From contig CAKRNO010000025.1 in assembly GCA_934371135.1 (NCBI GenBank), forward strand, positions 1 to 19,927: 19,927 nt of DNA, in the 5' to 3' direction. Below the pieces are notes generated by a model that saw only the letters and a list, made by a program, of their open reading frames with translations, was not told the origin of the DNA and searched no databases. Positions 1-10,700 of this stretch are shown here, piece by piece (position 1 is the stretch's first letter; each line of letters begins with the position of its first letter). The DNA is from an uncultured Eubacteriales bacterium. GTDB taxonomy: Bacteria > Bacillota > Clostridia > Oscillospirales > CAG-272. The position numbers were made by a program, and so were the translations under genes.

Positions 1-413
1 TTGTTCATGAAGACAACGATTGCGGGAACGCCGACCTGACGAGCGAGCAGAACGTGCTCACGGGTCTGCTGCAGAGGACCGTCGGTACCTGCAACGACGA
101 GGATAGCGCCGTCCATCTGAGCCGCACCGGTGATCATGTTCTTGACATAGTCGGCGTGGCCAGGGCAGTCAACGTGCGCGTAGTGACGGTTTGCAGTCTC
201 ATACTCGACGTGACGGGTGTTGATCGTGATACCACGAGCTCTTTCCTCGGGAGCGTTATCGATCTGGTCATAAGCCATGAACTCGATCGAGTCATTGCCG
301 AGAGAGAGGTACTTCGTGATTGCGGCAGTCAGAGTGGTTTTACCGTGGTCAACGTGACCGATGGTACCAATGTTGACATGGGGCTTGGTGCGTTCGAACT
401 TTGCCTTTGCCAT
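1..413 (-). CDS. tuf: Elongation factor Tu, N-terminal part (runs off the left edge)
   Basis: EF-Tu is the GTPase that delivers aminoacyl-tRNA to the ribosomal A site in the cytoplasm. The 137 visible residues start MAKAKFERTKPHVNIGTIGH and contain the P-loop GHVDHGKT (residues 19-26), the switch I segment EERARGITI (about 57-65) and the G3 motif DCPGH (82-86). This is only the first third of a protein of about 400 residues; the rest lies left of the window. The ATG at 413-411 is supported by a GGAGG ribosome-binding site at about 423-427. It lies 78 bp downstream of fusA on the same strand, as last gene of a classical str operon. The stretch VVAGTDGPLQQ differs slightly from the more usual VVAATDGPMPQ but is conservative. 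Identity is certain; only completeness is unknown. Confidence 0.98.
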   Translation of the reverse strand, partial: MAKAKFERTKPHVNIGTIGHVDHGKTTLTAAITKYLSLGNDSIEFMAYDQIDNAPEERARGITINTRHVEYETANRHYAHVDCPGHADYVKNMITGAAQMDGAILVVAGTDGPLQQTREHVLLARQVGVPAIVVFMN

Positions 414-458
414 TGTAAATATCCTCCATAGATATATTTTTTGTTTTCTGTTGTGAAA

Positions 459-475
459 CGCGTACCCTGTACGCG
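459..475 (-). promoter_or_regulatory. Hairpin in the fusA-tuf spacer
   Basis: A perfect 7-bp inverted repeat (CGCGTAC, 3-nt loop, GTACGCG) lies between the fusA stop and the tuf start. On the transcribed strand only three U follow it, so it is a poor intrinsic terminator. It is more likely an mRNA processing or stability element, or a partial attenuator that sets EF-Tu expression relative to EF-G. The structure is seen; the role is inferred. Confidence 0.4.
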
Positions 476-491
476 GGGATAAATGTTGCTG

Positions 492-2615
<2,124 letters not shown>

Positions 2616-2650
2616 GAACTTGTATCTCCTTTACTTGTCCTAACGAGTGA

Positions 2651-3121
2651 TTAGAAACGATAGTGTGCAAACGCCTTGTTTGCTTCAGCCATCTTATGGG
2701 TGTCTTCTTTCTTCTTGAAAGCACCGCCCATGCCGGCCTTCGCATCCATGATCTCGTTTGCGAGTTTTTCTGCCATGGTCTTCTCGCCGCGCGCTCTCGC
2801 GTAGCTGATGATCCACCGCAGGCCCAGGGTCTGACGTCTCTCGGCGCGGACCTCCATAGGCACCTGGTAGTTAGAGCCGCCGACACGGCGAGCCTTGACT
2901 TCCAGGACAGGCATGACATTCTCAAGAGCGGCGGTAAACACTTCCAGGGCATTCGTACCCTGCTTTGCTTCGATCATGGCGAACGCATCGTACACGATCT
3001 TCTGTGCAACGCCCTTCTTACCGTCCTGCATAACATTATTGACGAGCTTGGTCACCAATTTGGAACCGTACAGCGGATCCGGCAGAACATCTCTCTTGGA
3101 AATTTGACCTCTTCTTGGCAC
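2651..3121 (-). CDS. rpsG: 30S ribosomal protein S7
   Basis: S7 is a primary 16S rRNA-binding protein that nucleates assembly of the 30S head and lies near the E and P sites. The product, PRRGQISKRDVLPDPLYGSK onward, aligns from its first residue with bacterial S7, and 156 residues is the family length. I start it at GTG (3121-3119), not at the in-frame ATG at 3154: the GTG is the exact family start and has AAGGAGGG seven nt upstream, whereas the extra 11 residues (MRFIFMKEGRT) are encoded by that ribosome-binding region itself. It sits 155 bp after rpsL and 35 bp before fusA. In E. coli S7 represses its own operon by binding the rpsL-rpsG spacer; whether that holds here is not shown. Confidence 0.97.
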   Translation of the reverse strand: MPRRGQISKRDVLPDPLYGSKLVTKLVNNVMQDGKKGVAQKIVYDAFAMIEAKQGTNALEVFTAALENVMPVLEVKARRVGGSNYQVPMEVRAERRQTLGLRWIISYARARGEKTMAEKLANEIMDAKAGMGGAFKKKEDTHKMAEANKAFAHYRF

Positions 3122-3128
3122 TGTTCTT

Positions 3129-3136
3129 CCCTCCTT
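3129..3136 (-). promoter_or_regulatory. Ribosome-binding site that fixes the GTG start of rpsG
   Basis: The minus strand reads AAGGAGGG followed by 7 nt and GTG. This near-perfect Shine-Dalgarno sequence lies inside the longer in-frame open frame and therefore argues for the GTG start and against the upstream ATG. Confidence 0.85.
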
Positions 3137-3254
3137 CATAAAAATGAATCTCACAGGTACTCGGAACTGAATTCCGTCTAGTGCGTCAACTTTAGCAGTA
3201 TTTGAAAAATAAACATTCTAAATTTCATTCCCACAGGTGGTGACAGCACAATCC

Positions 3255-3280
3255 GTAATATTCTGAGACAGGAATATTAC
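3255..3280 (-). promoter_or_regulatory. 9-bp inverted repeat overlapping the rpsL stop codon
   Basis: GTAATATTC and GAATATTAC are perfect inverted repeats separated by 8 nt; the TAA stop of rpsL is inside the 5' arm on the transcribed strand. The rest of the 155-nt spacer to rpsG is AT-rich and gene-free. No U-tract directly follows, so this is not a standard terminator. A role in S7 autoregulation, mRNA processing or coupling of rpsL and rpsG is possible but inferred from position only. Confidence 0.45.
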
Positions 3281-3693
3281 TTCTTCTTGGGCCTCTTGGC
3301 ACCGTACTTGGAACGACCCTGCATACGGTTCGCCACACCCTGCGCGTCCAACGTGCCGCGGATGATGTGATAGCGGCAGCCAGGCAGGTCACGCACACGT
3401 CCGCCGCGGATCAGAACCACGGAGTGTTCCTGCAGGTTATGACCGATACCGGGGATGTAGGTGGTAGCTTCCATGCCGTTCGTCAGACGGACTCTCGCGA
3501 TCTTACGCAGAGCGGAGTTCGGCTTCTTCGGGCTGGTCGTCGTCACCTTCGTGCACACGCCTCTCTTCTGGGGCGCACTCTGTTCAACCGAGACGTTCTT
3601 AAGCGTATTGACAGTCTTCTGCAACACGGGCGCCTTGGATTTGTAGCGCTTTTCGGAACGACCCTGCTTCACGAGCTGGTTAAAGGTTGGCAT
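3277..3693 (-). CDS. rpsL: 30S ribosomal protein S12
   Basis: S12 lies at the decoding centre of the 30S subunit and affects translational accuracy and streptomycin sensitivity. The product has 138 residues, the length seen in Bacillus-type S12, starting MPTFNQLVKQGR and ending in the basic tail AKRPKKK. Conserved blocks are QKRGVCTKV (42-50), SPKKPNSALRK (54-64) and GHNLQEHSVVLIRGGRV (84-100). Lys56, equivalent to E. coli Lys43, is present. Residue 101, equivalent to E. coli Lys88, is Arg (codon CGT, 3393-3391), a substitution known from streptomycin-resistant mutants. The following PGCRYH has Cys where Val is usual. The ATG at 3693 has GGAGG about 7 nt upstream. It is the first gene after its own promoter, 221 bp downstream of rpoC. 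Confidence 0.98.
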   Translation of the reverse strand: MPTFNQLVKQGRSEKRYKSKAPVLQKTVNTLKNVSVEQSAPQKRGVCTKVTTTSPKKPNSALRKIARVRLTNGMEATTYIPGIGHNLQEHSVVLIRGGRVRDLPGCRYHIIRGTLDAQGVANRMQGRSKYGAKRPKKK

Positions 3694-3735
3694 ACTCTTC
3701 CTCCTTCTTTCAAAATTTAAAATGTCTATCCTTCA

Positions 3736-3800
3736 ATAGGGCAAGACCCTATGTCAGAATCACAGCGAACGTCCGTGAAGGCATCTTCCGACACCTTCAC
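3736..3800 (-). promoter_or_regulatory. Structured 5' leader of rpsL with two hairpins
   Basis: Between the promoter at 3816-3845 and the rpsL start lies an untranslated leader of roughly 115 nt. It holds two perfect inverted repeats: GTGAAGG/CCTTCAC (3775-3781 with 3794-3800, 12-nt loop) and ATAGGG/CCCTAT (3736-3741 with 3747-3752, 5-nt loop). Neither has a U-tract, and I recognise no named riboswitch or ribosomal leader. Autogenous control by a product of the operon would be a reasonable guess, but it is inference. Confidence 0.45.
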
Positions 3801-3815
3801 AGAACATTACAAGGT

Positions 3816-3845
3816 ATTTTACCATTATCGGCAGTCTTTTGTCAA
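3816..3845 (-). promoter_or_regulatory. Sigma-A promoter of the rpsL-rpsG-fusA-tuf operon
   Basis: On the minus strand a perfect -35 TTGACA (3845-3840) is followed by 18 nt and a -10 TAAAAT (3821-3816), with TGG directly before the -10 (extended -10). Transcription should begin near 3809. It lies in the 221-bp gap after rpoC, so the translation genes can be transcribed independently. Downstream of the rpoC stop I see only a small TGCCG/CGGCA hairpin (3897-3910) without a U-tract, so read-through from rpoC is also possible. Confidence 0.85.
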
Positions 3846-3914
3846 GTATATCCGCGTTTTTTCTTGGGAAAATCCCGCGTGCCACAGGGATATATTTGCC
3901 GGAAACGGCAGGTT

Positions 3915-6900
3915 TTACTCACCGACGGCTTCGTCGCTCACGATCGTCCCGTCAGCCGTCTCGATCTCCACGTCGCGATAGGTCGTGAGACCGGTACCGG
4001 CGGGGATGAGCTTACCGATGATGACGTTCTCCTTGAGCCCGAGCAGGCGGTCTTCCTTACCGGCGATCGCCGCCTCGGTCAGCACCTTCGTCGTCTCCTG
4101 GAAGGAAGCGGCGGAGAGGAACGAATCGGTGTGCAGCGACGCCTTCGTGATACCGAGGAGCATCGGCGCGCCGAGCGCGTGACGGAGCCCCGTCTCGCCG
4201 GCGGCGATCCGCTCGTCGATCAGGCGGTTCGCGTGCGTGATATCGGTGACATTGACGGTAGAGCCGGAGAGCAGATCGGTGTCACCCGGATCCTCCACGG
4301 TCGCCTTACGCGTCATCTGGCGGGTGATGACCTCCACGTGCTTGTCGTTCACGTCAACGTCCTCACCACGGTACACCTTCTGCACCTCGCGGATGATATA
4401 ATCGTACACCGCGTCGATCCCCTTCATGCGCAGGACGTCCGCCGGGGCAAAGTAACCCTCGGTCAGAGCCGAGCCGCGGGCGACATAGTCGCCGTCGTGG
4501 ATCTCAAGACGCATACCGAACGGGATCTCGTAAGGATGGGCGACGCCCTCCTCGTCGGTGACGACCACCTTCGAGAGGTTCTTCTCGGTGGTGATGTGCG
4601 CGACACCGTTGAATTCGGTCACGATGGCAGGCTTCTTCGGGTTGCGCGCCTCGAACAGTTCCTCGATACGCGGCAGACCCTGGGTGATATCCGAACCGGC
4701 GACACCACCGGTGTGGAACGTTCTCATCGTCAGCTGGGTACCCGGTTCACCGATGGACTGGGCGGCGATGACGCCGACCGCCTCACCGATGCTGACCAGC
4801 TTACCGGTCGCCATGTCGGCACCGTAGCAGTGTGCGCAGACGCCGCGCTCTGCACGGCAGCGCAGGATGGTGCGGACCTCGACCTCCGTGATCCCGGCGG
4901 CGACGATCGCATCTGCCTCCGCCTCGGTGATCATCTCGTTCGCGGGGACGAGCAGCTCCCCGGTCTCGGGATGCATGACATCGGACACGGCGAAGCGCCC
5001 GAGCAGACGCTCCTTGAGCGTTTCGAGCGGATGCTCGCGGTCGTTCGGGTTGACGATCTCGGAGACCTTGATGCCCTCGGTCGCGCCGCAGTCCATCTCA
5101 CGGATGATGACTTCCTGCGAGACGTCAACGAGACGACGGGTCAGGTAACCGGAGTCTGCGGTACGGAGTGCCGTATCCGACAGCGACTTACGGGACCCCT
5201 TCGCCCCCATGAAGTACTCGAGCATGGTCAGACCTTCACGGAAGTTCGACTTGATCGGGATCTCCAGCGTCTTACCGGAGGTTGCAAACATCAGACCGCG
5301 CATACCGGCGAGCTGACGCGTCTGCTTGATGGAGCCACGGGCACCGGAGGTGGAAATCATGTTGATGGCATTGTACTTCTGGAGGCCATGCGTCAGGGCG
5401 CTCGTCACGTCGTCGGTCGTCTTCTCCCAGACCTTGACGGTAGCCTTGTAACGCTCCTCGTCGGAAAGTTCGCCCTCCTCGAATGCCTCGCGGATCTGCC
5501 CCACCTTTTCCTCGGCGGCGGCAATGAGCCCTTTCTTTTCGGGCGGGATGGTCATATCGTAGACTGAGATGGAGATGGAAGACTTCGTGGAGTACTTATA
5601 CCCCATCGCCTTGATATTGTCCAGCACCTCGGCGGTCACGGCGAAGCCATGATACTTGATGGTGCGGTCAACGATCTCCTTCAGCTTCTTGGAGGTCGTC
5701 GGGAAATCGATCTCAAGGTTGAACTTGGTTTCTTCGTTCGTGCGGTCCACATAGCCGAGATCCTGCGGGATCTTGGAGTTGAAGATGAGGCGCCCGAGCG
5801 TCGCATCAATGATGCGGGTCTCGGTCTTGCCGTCAAAAGTCTTCTCCACACGCACCCGGATAGGCGTATGCAGCGTGATGAGCTTGTTCTCATACGCCAT
5901 GACCGCCTCGTCATAGTTGCGGTACACCGGTACGGGATACCGCTTCTCTGCCTCGGGGGCATCGATCGTCAGATAATAGGAACCGAGGACCATATCCTGT
6001 GAAGGAACCGTCACGGCATGACCGTTCATAGGCTTCAGCAGGTTGTTCGCGGACAGCATAAGGACGCGCGCCTCTGCCTGCGCCTCTGCGGAGAGCGGCA
6101 GGTGGACAGGCATCTGGTCACCGTCGAAGTCGGCGTTGAATGCCGGGCAGACGAGCGGGTGCAGCTTGATGGCGCGCCCCTCGACGAGGATCGGCTCGAA
6201 CGCCTGGATGGACAGGCGGTGCAGGGTCGGTGCACGGTTGAGGAGCACCGGATGCTCGCGAATGACGTAATCAAGAGCGTCCCAGACGTCAGGATGCTGT
6301 CTCTGTACCTTCTTCTTTGCGTCTTTGATGGAGATCGCCTTCTGCGTTTCCATCAGGCGCTTGACAACGAACGGGTTGAAGAGCTCCAGTGCCATTTCGG
6401 TCGGCAGACCGCACTGGTAAATCTTCAGCTCCGGACCGACGACGATAACCGAACGGCCGGAATAGTCAACACGTTTACCGAGCAGGTTCTGACGGAAGCG
6501 GCCCTGCTTACCGCGGAGGATCTCGGACAGCGACTTGAGCGCACGGTTGGAGGCGCCGACGACAGGCTTGCCGCGGCGGCCGTTATCGATGAGGGCATCG
6601 ACAAATTCCTGAAGCATACGGCGCTCGTTGCGGATGATGATCTCCGGCGCGCGCATCTCGAGCATCTTCTTGAGACGGTTGTTTCTCGAAATGACACGGC
6701 GGTAGAGCTCGTTGATATCCGAGGTGGCATATCTGCCGCCCTCGAGCTGCACCATCGGGCGGATCTCCGGAGGCAGGACCGGCAGCGCGGTCAGGATCAT
6801 CCATGCCGGCTGGTTCCCGGACTTGCGGAAGGACTCCACGACCTCCAGGCGCTTTACGATCTTCGTGCGCTTCTGCCCGGTCGCGCCGAGCAGCTCCGCC

Positions 6901-7649
6901 TTCAGTTCATCGGACAGGCGGGTGAGACCCAGCGTGCAGAGCTCTGCGGAGCGGGCGAGGCGTGCTTCCTCCCCGGCGCGCAGGTTGGCGAGCTCCTCGG
7001 CTTCTTCTGCCGTGCGCTCGTTCTCCGGCTTCATCATGATCTCGCGCTGACGCTCGTCAAGGCGCTCGATCTCCACGCGCTCGCGGCTCTCGGCATCGTC
7101 GAGCCCGACGGTAAAGAGCAGTTCCTTCACGGCGGCGGCACCGATGCCGGCGCGGAAGTCATCGCCCCATTTCTCACGGGCAGAGCTGTATTCCGACTCG
7201 GAGAGCAGCTGCTTCTTGAGGAGCCCGGTATCGCCCGGGTCCACCACCACATAGCTGGCGAAGTACAGCACTCTCTCGAGCAGCTTGGAGGACATTTCGA
7301 GGAGCAGACCCATGCGGGACGGGGTGGCACGGAAGTACCAGATGTGCGACACGGGCGTCGCGAGCTCGATGTGCCCCATGCGCTCACGGCGAACGCGCTT
7401 GGTCGTCACTTCAACGCCGCAACGCTCGCAGATCTTACCGCTGGAGCGGACACGCTTATACTTCCCGCAGGAGCATTCCCAGTCCTTCGTCGGCCCGAAG
7501 ATGCGCTCGCAGAACAGACCGTCACGCTCGGGCTTGAGCGTGCGGTAGTTGATGGTCTCGGGCTTGGTGACCTCGCCGTAAGACCAGGAGCGAATCATCT
7601 CGGGAGACGCGAGGCTGATCCGGATGGACTCAAAAACTTTTTTACTCAT
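3915..7649 (-). CDS. rpoC: DNA-directed RNA polymerase subunit beta'
   Basis: RpoC is the catalytic beta' subunit of RNA polymerase. Visible features in order are the N-terminal signature FESIRISLASPEMIRSWS, the first zinc finger (Cys at about 59, 61, 74 and 77), the clamp and rudder, the active-site Mg motif NADFDGD (505-511), the bridge-helix and trigger-loop region around MRGLMFATSGKTLEIPIKS, the second zinc site (CRAERGVCAHCYG) and the conserved GEPGTQLTMRTFHTGGVA. I choose the ATG at 7649 (MSKKVFESIRI) because family homology begins there, giving 1244 residues. The frame is open upstream to a GTG at 7724 that overlaps the rpoB stop as GTGA, and a TTG at 7658 follows a CGGGG. The ATG itself has no good Shine-Dalgarno site, so the start is uncertain. 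It follows rpoB by about 70 bp. Confidence 0.97.
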   Translation of the reverse strand: MSKKVFESIRISLASPEMIRSWSYGEVTKPETINYRTLKPERDGLFCERIFGPTKDWECSCGKYKRVRSSGKICERCGVEVTTKRVRRERMGHIELATPVSHIWYFRATPSRMGLLLEMSSKLLERVLYFASYVVVDPGDTGLLKKQLLSESEYSSAREKWGDDFRAGIGAAAVKELLFTVGLDDAESRERVEIERLDERQREIMMKPENERTAEEAEELANLRAGEEARLARSAELCTLGLTRLSDELKAELLGATGQKRTKIVKRLEVVESFRKSGNQPAWMILTALPVLPPEIRPMVQLEGGRYATSDINELYRRVISRNNRLKKMLEMRAPEIIIRNERRMLQEFVDALIDNGRRGKPVVGASNRALKSLSEILRGKQGRFRQNLLGKRVDYSGRSVIVVGPELKIYQCGLPTEMALELFNPFVVKRLMETQKAISIKDAKKKVQRQHPDVWDALDYVIREHPVLLNRAPTLHRLSIQAFEPILVEGRAIKLHPLVCPAFNADFDGDQMPVHLPLSAEAQAEARVLMLSANNLLKPMNGHAVTVPSQDMVLGSYYLTIDAPEAEKRYPVPVYRNYDEAVMAYENKLITLHTPIRVRVEKTFDGKTETRIIDATLGRLIFNSKIPQDLGYVDRTNEETKFNLEIDFPTTSKKLKEIVDRTIKYHGFAVTAEVLDNIKAMGYKYSTKSSISISVYDMTIPPEKKGLIAAAEEKVGQIREAFEEGELSDEERYKATVKVWEKTTDDVTSALTHGLQKYNAINMISTSGARGSIKQTRQLAGMRGLMFATSGKTLEIPIKSNFREGLTMLEYFMGAKGSRKSLSDTALRTADSGYLTRRLVDVSQEVIIREMDCGATEGIKVSEIVNPNDREHPLETLKERLLGRFAVSDVMHPETGELLVPANEMITEAEADAIVAAGITEVEVRTILRCRAERGVCAHCYGADMATGKLVSIGEAVGVIAAQSIGEPGTQLTMRTFHTGGVAGSDITQGLPRIEELFEARNPKKPAIVTEFNGVAHITTEKNLSKVVVTDEEGVAHPYEIPFGMRLEIHDGDYVARGSALTEGYFAPADVLRMKGIDAVYDYIIREVQKVYRGEDVDVNDKHVEVITRQMTRKATVEDPGDTDLLSGSTVNVTDITHANRLIDERIAAGETGLRHALGAPMLLGITKASLHTDSFLSAASFQETTKVLTEAAIAGKEDRLLGLKENVIIGKLIPAGTGLTTYRDVEIETADGTIVSDEAVGE

Positions 7650-7665
7650 ATCAATCAAGGTGTTG

Positions 7666-7680
7666 CCCCGTTTTTCGGGG
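7666..7680 (-). promoter_or_regulatory. Small hairpin at the rpoB-rpoC junction
   Basis: CCCCG, a 5-nt loop and CGGGG form a perfect 5-bp stem between the rpoB stop and the preferred rpoC ATG. The 3' arm is the only G-rich stretch that could serve as a ribosome-binding site for a TTG or ATG start of rpoC, so folding could tune initiation. No U-tract follows, so it is not a terminator. Confidence 0.35.
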
Positions 7681-7720
7681 GACGCACCGTTCCTCTCTTT
7701 CTCTTTTGATGGGGCGGGGA

Positions 7721-10700
7721 TCACGAATCGAGATCGTCGAAGTCGTCGGCTCCGTCGTCGGCACCGAACGCGTCTGCGTCGGTATCGTCCGGCATATAGT
7801 CGTCATCGTCGTCGACAACTTCGTAGCCTGCGTCACCGAGTTCATCCTCGTTGGAGGGCACTTCTCCCTCCTCGAAGAACGCCTCGTCCTCACGGCGTTT
7901 GTCGCCGCGGTAAGGCATCATCGGGCGCGCGGGTTCGTCATCAATGAGATCGGAGAGTTCGATCTCCTGACCGTCCTTATCAAGTACCTGAATATTGAGT
8001 GCGAGGGACTGCAGCTCCTTGACCAGCACCTTGAAGGATTCGGGGATACCCGGAGTCGGGACATTCTCGCCCTTGACGATCGCTTCATAGGTCTTGGTAC
8101 GGCCCACAACGTCGTCACTCTTGACCGTCAGGATCTCCTGCAGGGTATAGGCGGCGCCGTATGCTTCCAGTGCCCAGACCTCCATCTCACCGAAGCGCTG
8201 ACCGCCGAACTGGGCTTTACCGCCGAGCGGCTGCTGCGTCACGACACTGTACGGGCCGATCGAACGGGCATGGATCTTATCGTCAACCAGGTGGTGGAGC
8301 TTGAGGTAATACATGATACCGACGGTGACGGGGTTATCGAACGGCTCACCCGTTCTGCCATCGTACAGGATCTGCTTACCGTCAATGATACGCACGGTGT
8401 TCTCCGCCATGAGCGCCTGCAGCTTTTCATCGTCGTTGACAATGGAGTCATCGACCCGCTGAAGGTCACGTCTGCCGTCGGCATCCACCGTTTCGATAAA
8501 GAGGGCTTTCCCCTTCACGGCTTCGCCGGGCAGGATCTCACGGGAGTAATCCGCGAGCTGGAGCTGTTCAATGATATCGCGCTCGTTCGCGCCGTCGAAG
8601 ACGGGCGTCGCCACCTTGTAGCCGAGGCGGCGGGCAGCGATCCCGAGGTGCATTTCCAGCACCTGCCCGATGTTCATACGGGAAGGAACGCCCAGCGGGT
8701 TCAGCACGATGTCCAGCGGGGTACCGTCCGCAAGGAACGGCATATCCTCCGGCGGGAGGATGCGGGAAACGACACCCTTGTTGCCGTGGCGGCCTGCCAT
8801 CTTGTCGCCGACAGAGATCTTACGCTTCTGTGCGACATAGACGCAGACGACCTTGTTGACGCCGGGAGCGAGGTCATCGGAGTTGGAGTGGTCGAAGATC
8901 TTGACATCCACGACGATACCGCTTTCCCCGTGCGGCAGCACCTTGGAGGAGTTGCGCACCTCGCGCGCCTTCTCACCGAAGATGGCGCGGAGCAGACGCT
9001 CCTCGGGGGTCAGGTCGGTCTCGCCCTTCGGCGTGACTTTACCGATGAGGATATCGCCGGCACGCACATAGGTACCGATCTTGACGATACCGTCGGCGTC
9101 CAGATCCTTCAGCGCGTCGTCACCGACGTTCGGGATCTCGCGGGTGATCTCCTGCGGCCCGAGCTTGGTGTCACGCGTTTCGATGGAGTATTCCTGAATG
9201 TGAATGGAGGTGTACATATCCTCCCGGACCAGCCGCTCGTTGAGCAGAACGGCGTCCTCGTAGTTATAACCCTCCCAGGTCATGAAGCCGATGAGAGCGT
9301 TACGGCCGAGAGAGATCTCACCGCCCGAGGTCGCGGGACCGTCGGCGATGACCTGATGCTCCTCCACGCGCTCGCCGACATCGACGATCGGGCGCTGGTT
9401 GATACAGGTGTCCTGGTTGCTCCGCTTGAACTTGGTCAGGTGGTAGACGTCCTTTCTCCCCTCGTCGGTGAGAATGACGATCTCGTCGGAGGTCACACGG
9501 TCCACGACGCCGGCAGCCTGTGCGCAGACAACGGCACCGGAGTCCACCGCCGCCTTGTATTCCATGCCGGTACCGACAATCGGTGCCTCGGTAACCATCA
9601 GCGGGACCGCCTGCTTCTGCATGTTGGAGCCCATGAGAGCACGGGTGTTATCGTCGTTTTCAAGGAACGGAATCATCGCGGTCGCCACAGAGACGACCAT
9701 CTTCGGCGACGCGTCCATGAGGTCGACCTGCGAGCGGTCCACTTCAATGATCTCTGCCTTGTCGCGTGCAATGACGCGCTGCTTCTTGAAATGACCATCC
9801 TCGTCGAGGGGCTCGTTCGCCGTCGCGATGATGTAGTTGTCTTCCTCGTCCGCGGTCATGTAGACGACCTCGTCCGTCACTCTGCCGGTCGCCTTGTCGA
9901 CCACGCGGTACGGTGCCTCGAGGAAGCCGTACTTGGAGATCTTCGCATAGGTCGCGAGGTAGGAGATAAGACCGATGTTCGGACCTTCAGGCGTCTCGAT
10001 CGGGCACATTCTGCCGTAGTGGGTGTAATGGACGTCACGGACCTCGAACGCGGCGCGGTCACGGGAAAGACCGCCGGGGCCGAGGGCGGACAGACGGCGC
10101 TTGTGCGTCAGCTCTGCCAGGGGGTTGTTCTGATCCATGAACTGCGAGAGCGGCGAGGAGCCGAAGAACTCGCGGATGGCGGTGGACACCGGGCGCGTGT
10201 TGATGAGCGACTGCGGCGTCATATCCTCGGTATCATGGACGGACATACGCTCCTTGATGTTCTTCTCCATACGGGACATACCGATACGGAGCTGGTTCTG
10301 GAGCAGCTCACCCACGCAGCGCAGACGACGGTTGCCGAGGTGGTCGATATCGTCGAACTGACCGATGCCGTGGTAGAGGTTGAGCAGATAGTTGACGGAC
10401 GCGAAAATATCGTCCTTGGTGATATGGCGGGGAGAGAGCTCATCGCGGCGGAGCTTCACCTGCTCCTTGATGGCGTCGAGATCCCCCTCGCAGGTATCCA
10501 TGATCTCGCGCAGAACGGACTCGCGCACCTTGCCGTCGATGCCGCAGTCCGAGAGATCGTCACCGAGCAGGAGCTCGGGGCGCACCGTGTGGTTCGAGAA
10601 CACCACGATCGCCTTTTCGCCCGGCTTTTTGCAGACCTCCACACGGTTGACCGTGCTGTCCTCGATCTGCTGTGCCAGCTCGCGGTTCACATAAGTGCCC

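Noticed and set aside
414..458. A separate promoter for tuf in the AT-rich part of the fusA-tuf spacer
   Set aside because: A TATATC-like -10 would lie almost on the ribosome-binding site, leaving no usable leader, and the -35 is poor.
3184..3189. TTGACG on the minus strand in the rpsL-rpsG spacer as an internal promoter
   Set aside because: At 16-18 nt there is only TTCCGA-like sequence and no acceptable -10.
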